Below are positions 1 through 6,636 of a stretch of DNA of 64,000 nt, one piece after another (the stretch's first letter is position 1; every line of letters begins with the position of its first letter). Under the pieces are notes generated by a model. That model was not told the DNA's origin. It ran no database searches and saw only the letters and a program-made list of their open reading frames with translations. This DNA comes from Oscillospiraceae bacterium (lineage in GTDB: Bacteria > Bacillota > Clostridia > Oscillospirales > Oscillospiraceae). A program made the translations under genes and the position numbers. The stretch lies in assembly GCA_902801295.1 (NCBI GenBank), contig CADCHN010000008.1, positions 1-64,000 of the forward strand. Direction: 5' to 3'.

Positions 1-111
1 ATAGACTCGCATCGACCCGATGGAAGTCTACGAGAGTCCCTGTTCATTCTCTCATAGCTCTGGCGCGGCTTCAATCCGGCCTCTTATTTGACGCTTACAA
101 CTTGGGATGCA
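1..111. other. Left-edge sequence without a recognisable gene
   Basis: No convincing coding frame, promoter or attachment site is seen between the window edge and the stop codon of the first gene. It could be the end of the mobile element or part of a gene that continues to the left. Confidence 0.4.
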
Positions 112-330
112 TTATCCGGCTTTCTTCTTGAAAAAGATTGCCAAAACAACACAAACGATGATTCCAACAGCATATGGAATTGCGACCAAAAACGCTGTCC
201 AGGCTGGTGCACTATAACCGGCATATTTAATGCACCACAGCATGTCGCAATAGTTATATGCAACAACAGCACACATAACGTCAGACAGAAGAACTGCAAA
301 AATCCAGAACACAGTAGATAATGCTTTCAT
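112..330 (-). CDS. Small two-helix membrane protein, function unknown
   Basis: A 72-residue protein I do not recognise. It has two hydrophobic segments (about residues 4-26 and 42-66) and ends in a short basic KKK tail, so it probably forms a helical hairpin in the membrane. The start at 330 is chosen because AAGGAGGG lies 7 bases upstream. That ribosome-binding site overlaps the stop codon of the preceding XRE regulator gene (TAA at 346-344), so the two genes form one leftward transcription unit. Because the regulator itself carries C-terminal membrane helices, the pair may act together at the membrane, but this is inference. Confidence 0.65.
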   Translation of the reverse strand: MKALSTVFWIFAVLLSDVMCAVVAYNYCDMLWCIKYAGYSAPAWTAFLVAIPYAVGIIVCVVLAIFFKKKAG

Positions 331-343
331 GAAAGATCCCTCC

Positions 344-818
344 TTACTTATTTGATGCACTCTTAAGGAGCAAAACAGCACCGGCAACTATGGCTGCAAG
401 GCATATAAGCAGGAATATTCCGTTCCCGTCTATCGTGATCATGGATGATTCGCCAATCTGGTCAGACGCTGAGGGCATGAGAACGGAAACAAGTCCCCAT
501 ATGATCAGGCAAATGATTCCACCAATACAGGCAATCATCCCAAGAATACGCTTCTCTCTGCCGGTATTATTGGTTGGCTGAACATTCTCTGCACCGATAA
601 CCGGCTTAGATACAGCGGAGTCATCTTCCTTCATCAGATAGTCCAGTGATACATCGAAATACTCGCTGATAGAAATAAGCGTATCGCTTTCGGGGACTGC
701 TTTTCCAGATTCCCACTTTTGATACAGCCTGTCTGGATACGCCCAGCCGCTCCGCAAGCTGCTCCTGTGAAAGAGCATCTTTCTTTCGAAGCTCGTATAG
801 TTTTTCCGAAAGTGCCAT
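344..818 (-). pseudogene. XRE-family regulator with C-terminal membrane domain, frameshifted
   Basis: The N-terminus starting at 818 is a typical Cro/C1 helix-turn-helix (SQEQLAERLGVSRQAVSK). The standard continuation (WESGKAVPESD, then YFDVSLDYL) is in another frame. The switch falls at a run of four A's at about 721-724; removing one base restores one 157-residue protein. The total of 475 bases (158 codons plus one) fits a single-base insertion. The restored protein has an N-terminal HTH (about 1-65) and two membrane segments (about 95-115 and 130-150). AGGAGG precedes the start, and a promoter-like pair lies at 864-892. It is followed by, and overlaps the RBS of, the small membrane protein gene. 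The indel could be real decay or a sequencing error. Confidence 0.75.
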
Positions 819-863
819 GTTTTCCTCCTTTCACGCAGAGCATACTCAAACGTCAGGTAGAAG

Positions 864-892
864 TCTATACATACCCGTTTGCAATTACGCAA
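864..892 (-). promoter_or_regulatory. Promoter of the frameshifted XRE gene
   Basis: Reading leftward, TTGCGT (892-887), a 17-base spacer and TATAGA (869-864) match a sigma-A promoter. It lies 46 bases before the ATG at 818. Confidence 0.55.
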
Positions 893-947
893 CCAGCAGT
901 AGCAGTTGTGATTTTCGTGAAATTTTCGGCCGCAGCTGCAGAAGTGG

Positions 948-1475
948 CTATCCTTCGGTATTGCCTTTGAGCGCTTTGATCATGGCGTTGCTCAGTTTCT
1001 GGGACGGCACTTTCGCAGTGATCTGCGTGTCATCGTACTGCGGAAAGTAGTAGCGCCACTTGTCGTAGTCGTCTCTGTTGATCTCTCCGGCACGGTACTT
1101 CTCGGCAACAGTAGCCCAGGCGCAAACCAGCTCAGAAATACGGGCAGCGTCCTTCCCCTTCCGGGGATCAATGCGGAAAAGGAATTCTCCATCCCTGGTC
1201 TCGATGGTCAGGCCGTAACGATCCTCCAAAGCGAACAGGGTATGCATCAGGCCAAAGTAACTGTCGATATCGGGAACATTGAGAGCCAGCGGAGATACAT
1301 CAAGAGCACCAGCCAGAGCCTTGGTCAGATCCTCTTTCGGGGTGCGGGTACCAGCCTCGTATTGAGCCATGCGGATATCGGCGGTCTTCTCCGGGAAGCC
1401 GACCAGTGTGCCAAGATACTTCTGTGTCATGCCGCGCAGATTGCGGATGAAGCGTATCCTTTCTCCAATAGCCAT
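948..1475 (-). CDS. XRE-family transcriptional regulator
   Basis: A 175-residue DNA-binding protein. Residues about 1-65 form a Cro/C1-type helix-turn-helix (MAIGERIRFIRNLRGMTQ, then AQYEAGTRTPKED). The C-terminal 100 residues look like a soluble dimerisation or ligand domain with no family I can name. The start at 1475 has AGGAGG just upstream, and a near-consensus promoter lies at 1507-1535. The gene is divergent from the excisionase-integrase genes, and the same 14-base motif occurs inside both promoters. The natural reading is that it represses itself and the recombination genes. That role is inferred from position; the HTH family is clear. Confidence 0.8.
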   Translation of the reverse strand: MAIGERIRFIRNLRGMTQKYLGTLVGFPEKTADIRMAQYEAGTRTPKEDLTKALAGALDVSPLALNVPDIDSYFGLMHTLFALEDRYGLTIETRDGEFLFRIDPRKGKDAARISELVCAWATVAEKYRAGEINRDDYDKWRYYFPQYDDTQITAKVPSQKLSNAMIKALKGNTEG

Positions 1476-1506
1476 AGGAAAAACCTCCTGTGTATGTACT
1501 GATCAA

Positions 1507-1535
1507 ATTATAGCAGATACGTTTAGTGATGTCAA
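1507..1535 (-). promoter_or_regulatory. Strong leftward promoter of the XRE regulator
   Basis: TTGACA (1535-1530), a 17-base spacer and TATAAT (1512-1507) form a perfect-consensus sigma-A promoter on the minus strand. The spacer contains the motif CAGATACGTTTAGT (1514-1527), which recurs with one change in the rightward promoter at 1579-1607. Confidence 0.85.
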
Positions 1536-1578
1536 GAATATATTAAACAAAAAAGATAAATATTATCTTCAAAACCTC

Positions 1579-1607
1579 TTGACTTTAACAGATAAGTTTA
1601 GTATAAT
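1579..1607 (+). promoter_or_regulatory. Strong rightward promoter of the excisionase/integrase unit
   Basis: TTGACT (1579-1584), a 17-base spacer and TATAAT (1602-1607) form a near-consensus sigma-A promoter. The spacer carries CAGATAAGTTTAGT (1589-1602), 13 of 14 bases identical to the motif in the divergent promoter. This looks like an operator for the XRE repressor. Transcription would start about 1614, giving a leader of about 180 bases. Confidence 0.8.
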
Positions 1608-1643
1608 GAACTCAACTTAAACGATTAGCGTTAAGTTTTCAAC

Positions 1644-1759
1644 TGAATAACCTCCCGCATCAGAGTCATGGTGCAAACCGCCCGGGCAAATCGGATGGCG
1701 GCCAGAAAGTACTTCCGACACTAAACAAGATAAGTCTATGCTCTGACACAGGTTATTCA
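1644..1759 (+). promoter_or_regulatory. Long imperfect hairpin in the leader of the excisionase gene
   Basis: TGAATAACCT (1644-1653) and CAGAG (1661-1665) are answered by CTCTG (1741-1745) and AGGTTATTCA (1750-1759). The leader RNA can therefore close a large stem-loop just before the excisionase RBS. A further copy of the operator-like motif (AGATAAGTCTA, 1728-1738, next to ACTAAAC at 1720-1726) lies inside. The region 1476-1792 holds no other gene. A role in attenuation or repression is inference. Confidence 0.5.
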
Positions 1760-1792
1760 ACAAGAACTAAAAAACAAAGAAAGGAGATTTTT

Positions 1793-1996
1793 ATGGAAAA
1801 CAAGTTTATGCGGGTAGAGGAAGTCGCCGCCGAGCTCGGTGTATCCGCCTCCTGTGCCTACAAGGTCATACGAAGACTGAACGACGAGCTCAAGGCCAAA
1901 GGCTTCGTCACGATCGCAGGAAGGATCAACAGGCAGTATTTCAATGAAAGGGTCTACGGACCGAGAAAGGAGGATTGTAACAATGTCCGTGTATAA
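1793..1996 (+). CDS. Putative excisionase / small HTH DNA-binding protein
   Basis: A 67-residue basic protein with a winged helix-turn-helix (VEEVAAELGVSASCAYKVI) of the excisionase / MerR-like kind, followed by a likely DNA-contacting basic tail. Size, fold and position directly before an integrase gene are the classic arrangement for an excisionase, which bends DNA at the element ends and sets recombination direction. A good RBS (AAAGAAAGGAG) precedes the ATG. It overlaps the integrase start by 14 bases, so translation is coupled. No close family name can be given from sequence alone. Confidence 0.7.
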   Translation: MENKFMRVEEVAAELGVSASCAYKVIRRLNDELKAKGFVTIAGRINRQYFNERVYGPRKEDCNNVRV

Positions 1997-2946
1997 GAAC
2001 GAGGACAGCGGTACCTGGTATGTAATGACCTGGTACACCAACTGGAAGGGCGAACACAAACAGAAATGCAAGCGGGGCTTCCCCACTAAGCGGGAGGCGC
2101 AGGAGTGGGAACGCACCTTCCAGCTCCAAAACGCCGCCGATATGGATATGTCCTTTGAGGCTTTTACAGAGCTTTATGAAAAGGATATCTGAGCTGCTTG
2201 CCTATCGGGATGAAAAGAAGCAGCCCTATTCGCAGACGTATCTGAAAACCGTCCACAATCAGCTCAGCGCCATTTTCAACCATGCTGTGAGGCACTATGA
2301 TCTCCGCTCGAATCCAGCCGCAAAAGCGGGCAGTATGGGCGATAAGGACGGCGGCAACATCAGCTTCTGGACGAAGGAAGAATACCAGCGCTTTGCCGAC
2401 GAAATGATGGACAAGCCCGTATCTTATTACGCCTTTGAAATGCTCTACTGGTGCGGAATCAGGGAAGGCGAGCTACTGGCACTGACGCCTGCAGATTTCG
2501 ATTTTAAGGCCGGTACAGTGAAGATCAGTAAATCGTATCAGCGTCTGCACGGCGAGGATGTGATCACGACGCCGAAAACAAAGAAAAGCAACCGCACGAT
2601 CAAGATGCCGCCGTTTCTCTGCGAAGAGATGCAGGATTATCTGAAAATGCTCTACGGGCTGAAAAAGAAAGACCGGATCTTTACGATCTCCAAGAGCTAT
2701 CTTCACCATGAGATGGACCGTGGCGCAAAGGCTGCAGGGGTCAAGCGGATCAGGATCCATGACCTCCGCCACAGCCACGTTTCCCTATTGATTGACATGG
2801 GGTATTCGGCTGTGGCGATTGCGGATCGCGTCGGTCACGAAAGTATTGAGGTAACGCTGCGTTATGCGCATCTGTTCCCGTCGAAGCAGACGGAAATGAT
2901 TGAAAGATTGGAAAAAGAAAGGATGGTGGAAACCAATGTCAGCTAA
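1983..2946 (+). pseudogene. Tyrosine-type integrase, internal deletion plus frameshift
   Basis: The start at 1983 (RBS AAAGGAGG) encodes an N-terminal arm-binding domain (MSVYKNEDSGTWYVMTWY) that stops at TGA 2190-2192 just after YEKDI. A second frame opens at once (ELLAYRDEKKQPYSQ) and continues to 2946 with an intact catalytic domain: Arg in CGIREGEL, HDLRHSH, GHESIEVTL and the Tyr in LRYAHL. Relatives have roughly 40 residues of core-binding domain between these parts. The gene therefore seems to have lost about 120-140 bases, and the join is out of frame. Without the core-binding domain, site-specific recombination is unlikely. A restart at ATG 2179 could yield a truncated catalytic fragment, but no good RBS is seen. 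Confidence 0.8.
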
Positions 2947-3262
2947 AAACAGAGACGAACACAACCGATGGAGAAACATCACAGTGGGGTTCCGGGTATC
3001 GCCTGAGGAAAACGAGCAGATTAATGCTGCCGTGGCCCTTTCGGGCCTGCCGAAGCAGGAGTATTGCTACAGAAAATGCCTGAACCGGGATATCGTGGTT
3101 CAGGGCAATCCGAGAGTGTATAAGGCGCTGCGGAATCAGCTTGCCTCCGTTCTCGATGAACTCAAACGCATCGAGGCCGCCGGCGAGCTCCGGGACGAGC
3201 TGCTGGACAACATCGAGCTGATCACCCGGACGCTGTATGGAATGAAGGAGGGATCGGAATGA
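2936..3262 (+). CDS. MobC-like plasmid mobilization / relaxosome accessory protein
   Basis: A 108-residue basic protein. Its N-terminal half (RWRNITVGFRVSPEENEQIN, then LPKQEYCYRKCL) looks like a ribbon-helix-helix DNA-binding domain of the kind found in relaxosome accessory (MobC-type) proteins, which help the relaxase open DNA at oriT. The C-terminal half is helical. The start at 2936 is preferred over an in-frame upstream start because an RBS-like GGATGG lies just before it. It overlaps the end of the integrase frame by 11 bases and the ATPase start by 4 bases, so it belongs to the same rightward operon. Assignment rests on resemblance and context with the MobV relaxase. Confidence 0.65.
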   Translation: MSAKNRDEHNRWRNITVGFRVSPEENEQINAAVALSGLPKQEYCYRKCLNRDIVVQGNPRVYKALRNQLASVLDELKRIEAAGELRDELLDNIELITRTLYGMKEGSE

Positions 3263-4362
3263 CGGATAAAACGAGAATGACCGCCCTGAACACATCTGTT
3301 GGCGCAGATGACGGGCGATCACTCACAAAATGTACTGGCGATAGTATAACCGATGAATCCATGACAGAGCTCTTTGACAGTGTGTACCAGAGCAGACCGC
3401 CCATCATAGACGGTCTGCTTTGCAGAGGAACTTATCTGTTCGTCGGAGCGCCGAAGCTGGGCAAGAGCTTTCTCATGGCGCAGATTGCTTACCATGTCAG
3501 CACGGGAACGCCTCTCTGGGGCTTCCCTGTGCGACAGGGCACAGTGCTCTACCTTGCCCTGGAAGACGACTTAGGACGTCTGCAGGAGCGCCTGTACCGC
3601 ATGTTCGGAACGGCGGAGAATGGAAACCTGTTCTTCTCCGTTTCGGCCAAACAACTTGGCAATGGCCTGGATGAACAGCTCACCCGGTTTCTTCGGGAGC
3701 ATCCGGACACCTCTCTGATCATCATAGACACGCTCCAGAAGGTTCGGGAAGTCGGCGGTGACAATTACAGTTATGCAAATGATTATCAGATCATTACCCG
3801 GCTGAAAAGCTTCTCTGACGCCTATGGGATCTGCCTCATGGTGGTGCATCACACCCGGAAACAGAAGGCCGACGATGCCTTTGATATGATTTCAGGCACA
3901 AACGGTCTGATGGGTGCGGCAGACGGAGCTTTTCTCCTTCAAAAGGAGAAGCGCACGTCCGATGCCGCTACACTGGAAGTCTCCGGCAGGGATCAGCAGG
4001 ACCAGCGGCTATACCTTCTTCGGAATGAAGAAAAGCTCTGCTGGGATCTGGACCACGTGGAATGCGAGCTCTGGAAAAGTGAGGTCGATCCCCTGGTAAA
4101 GCAGGTCGGGCAGCTTATGAGTGCAGAGCTGCCGGAATGGGAGGGCAGCGCCAGCGAGCTTGCAGAAAAGCTGGGGCTGGACATTGGCCCGAACATTCTC
4201 ACCCGTAAGCTCAACGTCAATGCCCGCACGCTTCACGACCAGTACGGCATTGAATACAGTTCCCGGCATACGAGGGAGGGATCAAGGATCAGACTGAAAC
4301 GGATGCCGGGAAAGTGTGACGATGGTGACGGATGTGACGGTGTTTTTGAGGGCGCAAAATAA
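3259..4362 (+). CDS. RepA-like RecA-fold AAA ATPase / helicase-loader type protein
   Basis: A 367-residue protein with a RecA-like ATPase core (AAA_25 / plasmid RepA type). Walker A is GAPKLGKS (residues 63-70), Walker B is SLIIIDT (Asp157), and VVHHTRK is a typical motif further on. The C-terminal third looks like a winged-helix DNA-binding region (SASELAEKLGL). Proteins of this family drive plasmid replication or act as replicative helicases in mobile elements, so the element may replicate transiently after excision or transfer. The start overlaps the MobC-like stop by 4 bases. Its last 12 codons lie inside an inverted array of GTGAC repeats (4316-4387). Confidence 0.75.
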   Translation: MTDKTRMTALNTSVGADDGRSLTKCTGDSITDESMTELFDSVYQSRPPIIDGLLCRGTYLFVGAPKLGKSFLMAQIAYHVSTGTPLWGFPVRQGTVLYLALEDDLGRLQERLYRMFGTAENGNLFFSVSAKQLGNGLDEQLTRFLREHPDTSLIIIDTLQKVREVGGDNYSYANDYQIITRLKSFSDAYGICLMVVHHTRKQKADDAFDMISGTNGLMGAADGAFLLQKEKRTSDAATLEVSGRDQQDQRLYLLRNEEKLCWDLDHVECELWKSEVDPLVKQVGQLMSAELPEWEGSASELAEKLGLDIGPNILTRKLNVNARTLHDQYGIEYSSRHTREGSRIRLKRMPGKCDDGDGCDGVFEGAK

Positions 4363-4387
4363 CCGTCACTATCGTCACAACCGTCAC
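4316..4387 (+). repeat. Inverted array of GTGAC repeats in 9-base phase
   Basis: GTGAC occurs at 4316, 4325 and 4334, exactly 9 bases apart. Its complement GTCAC occurs at 4365, 4374 and 4383, again 9 apart. All six are exactly symmetric around 4351/4352. The arms pair over most of about 27 bases with a loop of about 17 bases. The array straddles the stop codon of the RepA-like ATPase. It could be a set of protein-binding iterons, a hairpin terminator or part of oriT; the exact phasing favours a protein array. Confidence 0.8.
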
Positions 4388-4612
4388 AGAAAGTTTGGCT
4401 GAGAGTGCAGAGAGAGCCTTTTCAAAGGCTGCTCTTTGCTGGGGAGTCGGTCGCAACCGACAGGGGCAACGCCCCTCCGGGAGCATCGGAACGCGGCGGC
4501 GGGAAGATGCTTCCGGCATCCCCCTCGGAGAGCGCAACAGCATCTTTTGATGGCCGCAGGCTGTCAAAAGTGCTTTTGCGTTACTTTCGCAGAAAGTAAA
4601 AGGAAAGGATGT
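4388..4612 (+). other. oriT-like region with six consecutive hairpins before the relaxase
   Basis: This gene-free stretch holds six dyads: AGCCTTT/AAAGGCT (4415-4430), GTCGGT/ACCGAC (4446-4461), AGGGGC/GCCCCT (4462-4476), GATGC/GCATC (4506-4520), CTTTTGA/TCAAAAG (4544-4570) and TTACTTTC/GAAAGTAA with a 3-base loop (4581-4599). The last resembles the ACTTT...AAAGT inverted repeat beside the nick site of MobV-type origins such as that of pMV158. It sits just before the MobV gene, the usual place for oriT. The nick position cannot be fixed by eye. Confidence 0.6.
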
Positions 4613-4620
4613 GATTTGAA

Positions 4621-5796
4621 ATGAAAAGAACGATCAGCGCCATGGTCGGAAAAGGCTCCGTCAACCACAACAGCCGGAAATTCAAGGCCGAGAACGTGCA
4701 CGGAGAACGCTCCTACCTCAATATCGATTACTGTAATGAGCCGATCAAACAGGTCTACCACAAGCTCTTCGATGAGGCTCTGGAACGGTACAACGCCAGG
4801 CAGACACGCTCTGACAGACGGATCGAAGATTATTATGAGAAGATCCGGACCGGCAAGCAGGAGAAGCCATTTCATGAGCTGATCCTGCAGATCGGCAACA
4901 AGGACGACACTGGTTCAGAAACCGAGATCGGGGAACAGGCCAAGGCAGCGCTGGATGAGTACTTCCAGGGCTTCCAGGAACGGAATCCTAATTTGTACGT
5001 CTTCTCCGCTCACTTGCACATGGACGAGGCAACGCCACATATCCACATCGATTTCGTTCCCTTCACCACCGGGAGCAAGCGGGGGCTGGATACCCGGGTA
5101 TCGTTGAAACAGGCCCTCGCTGCGCAGGGCTTCCGTGGAGGCACTCGTGGTGCGACGGAGTGGAATCAATGGGTACTGTCCGAAAAGAAAGAGCTTGCCA
5201 TTGCCATGTTCCGGCATGGCTTTGAATGGGAGCAGAAAGGCACCCATGAAGAACACCTGAGCGTGATCGACTATAAGAAGCAGGAGCGGACAAAGGAGCT
5301 CGCCGCCGTAGAAGAAAAGCTGACAGATAAGTCAGAGGAATTCAAAGTTTTAGCCAAGCGGATCAACAATCTGGAGGACAGCGAACAATCCTATCAAGAC
5401 ATGGAGGACAAATTGGCACACGATCCAGAATATCAGCTTCCCGAACCGCAGGGGTTTATGTCTGCCAAGTCCTACAAGGCCAAGTTTGCGGAGCCGCTGG
5501 TAAATCGGCTGAAAAAGCTCGTAAAAAGCCTCCTGGTGCGGTATTTCAAGGTGCAGGACAGCTATTACCGGCTCAATAAGGCAAATGGAGAGCTATACAG
5601 GGATAATGAAGGTCTGGCTCGGAGCAATGACCGGCTCAAAGAGGAAAACACCGCCCTACGGGAGCAAAACAAGGACTATGCACTCCTTCGGAAGGTATTC
5701 GGAAGCAGGCAGATCGACGATCTGGTGGCACAGGCCAGAGAAGCACAACAGGCAAAACGGCGGCAACGCCAGAGAAGCTATGATTATGAAAGGTAG
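4621..5796 (+). CDS. MobV-family relaxase (Pre/Mob plasmid recombination enzyme)
   Basis: A 391-residue relaxase that would nick one strand at oriT, stay bound to the 5' end and lead it into a recipient. The N-terminus carries NHNSR (His16), matching the HNxR motif whose His is the nucleophile in pMV158 MobM. The metal-binding HxDExTPHxH signature is seen as HLHMDEATPHIHIDFVP (His131, His133, His140, His142). From about residue 220 the protein is a long charged coiled coil, common in this family. AGGAAAGG precedes the ATG. With the MobC-like protein and oriT-like dyads upstream it forms the mobilization module. No coupling protein or secretion genes are present, so transfer would need a helper element. 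Confidence 0.88.
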   Translation: MKRTISAMVGKGSVNHNSRKFKAENVHGERSYLNIDYCNEPIKQVYHKLFDEALERYNARQTRSDRRIEDYYEKIRTGKQEKPFHELILQIGNKDDTGSETEIGEQAKAALDEYFQGFQERNPNLYVFSAHLHMDEATPHIHIDFVPFTTGSKRGLDTRVSLKQALAAQGFRGGTRGATEWNQWVLSEKKELAIAMFRHGFEWEQKGTHEEHLSVIDYKKQERTKELAAVEEKLTDKSEEFKVLAKRINNLEDSEQSYQDMEDKLAHDPEYQLPEPQGFMSAKSYKAKFAEPLVNRLKKLVKSLLVRYFKVQDSYYRLNKANGELYRDNEGLARSNDRLKEENTALREQNKDYALLRKVFGSRQIDDLVAQAREAQQAKRRQRQRSYDYER

Positions 5797-5805
5797 GGTC
5801 AAGCG

Positions 5806-6183
5806 ATGGAAAAGCAAATCTACGACGAAAAGAATGGGCTATGGTACGAGCTGCACGGCGACTATTATCTCCCGTGCCTCCTGGTCCCGCCCGAAGAACA
5901 GCGTCCTATCGGCGTATGGGGGCAACGGCATCTGCGGTATCTCCGGCAACACCGCAAGGCGCTGTACACAGAGCTACAGATCACAGGCAAGCTGAACGGT
6001 TATCTGGCCGATCTAAACGAGCAGGCGGAGGCTATGTTTCTTGAGCTGGTAAAGCAGATGGCCGTCCGTGAGGGCGTAACCGAGCAACTCAAAGCACAGG
6101 ATCAAATGCTGTGGGTGCAGCGAATGAACAACATCCGGAATCGGGCTATGGAGGTGGTAAATGACGATCTGATCTACGCATAA
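5806..6183 (+). CDS. TnpV-family transposon-encoded protein
   Basis: A 125-residue protein resembling the TnpV family, found in many Clostridia mobile elements and of unproven biochemical role. The N-terminal half is rich in Tyr, Leu and Pro (GDYYLPCLLVPPEEQRPIG) and the C-terminal half is helical and charged. It starts 9 bases after the relaxase stop, so it is the last gene of the mobilization operon. A GC-rich hairpin at 6191-6214 follows. Family recognition is good; the function is unknown. Confidence 0.75.
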   Translation: MEKQIYDEKNGLWYELHGDYYLPCLLVPPEEQRPIGVWGQRHLRYLRQHRKALYTELQITGKLNGYLADLNEQAEAMFLELVKQMAVREGVTEQLKAQDQMLWVQRMNNIRNRAMEVVNDDLIYA

Positions 6184-6190
6184 GGTTGCG

Positions 6191-6214
6191 GCGGCGGGGA
6201 TTGCTCCCCGCCGC
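6191..6214 (+). terminator. Terminator after the mobilization operon
   Basis: GCGGCGGGGA (6191-6200), loop TTGC and TCCCCGCCGC (6205-6214) form a 10-bp perfect stem followed by TATTTCC. The U-run is short, so termination may be partial. Confidence 0.6.
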
Positions 6215-6336
6215 TATTTCCTGTATGCTTAAAGAAATGCCTTGCATGTTTCAAACCTACAAGGCAGTCGGTTGAGCCCTTGCTTTTTCTATCAAAAAAG
6301 TTTGGAACTGTCCATGTGTCTTTTCTTCCATAAGCC

Positions 6337-6365
6337 TTGAAAAGTTCATAAACTTATGGTATAAT
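6337..6365 (+). promoter_or_regulatory. Promoter of the cargo block
   Basis: TTGAAA (6337-6342), a 17-base spacer and TATAAT (6360-6365) form a near-consensus sigma-A promoter 48 bases before the HTH gene. With the terminator at 6191-6214 it shows that the cargo genes are a separate unit. The rest of 6215-6413 holds nothing else recognisable. Confidence 0.75.
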
Positions 6366-6413
6366 GAATTATCTTGTTAGTGCAATAGCATTTCACCGGA
6401 AGCGAGGTGCGTT

Positions 6414-6626
6414 ATGGTAAAGAATGATTTTGATATAGACGTAAAGGTCAAATGCCTGGAAGAACGCGTCACCCAGGCGCAACTTGCCGAGATGGTGGGA
6501 ACTTCCGCTCCGTACATCAGCAGGCTCATAAACAAAAAAGACGGCATCGTGAACAAGGTGTTCGTGGAGATGCTTGAGAAGCTGGGTTACGATATCCAGA
6601 TCACTTATGTGAAGAAAGAGAAATAG
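6414..6626 (+). CDS. Small Cro/C1-type helix-turn-helix regulator
   Basis: A 70-residue single-domain DNA-binding protein with a clear helix-turn-helix (RVTQAQLAEMVGTSAPYISRLI). It is the first gene after the strong promoter at 6337-6365 and lies 10 bases before the SAP-domain gene. It is therefore probably the autoregulator of the four-gene cargo unit. This first-gene position is common for control proteins of accessory modules. No ligand domain is present. The target is inference. Confidence 0.75.
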   Translation: MVKNDFDIDVKVKCLEERVTQAQLAEMVGTSAPYISRLINKKDGIVNKVFVEMLEKLGYDIQITYVKKEK

Positions 6627-6636
6627 GAAAAAAGGC

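Noticed and set aside
4316-4387. Phased repeats as a CRISPR array
   Set aside because: The repeats are only 5 bases with 4-base gaps and are mirrored; there are no spacers or cas genes.
4405-4624. Short open frames in the region before the relaxase
   Set aside because: They cross the dyads of the oriT-like region and have no RBS or homology.
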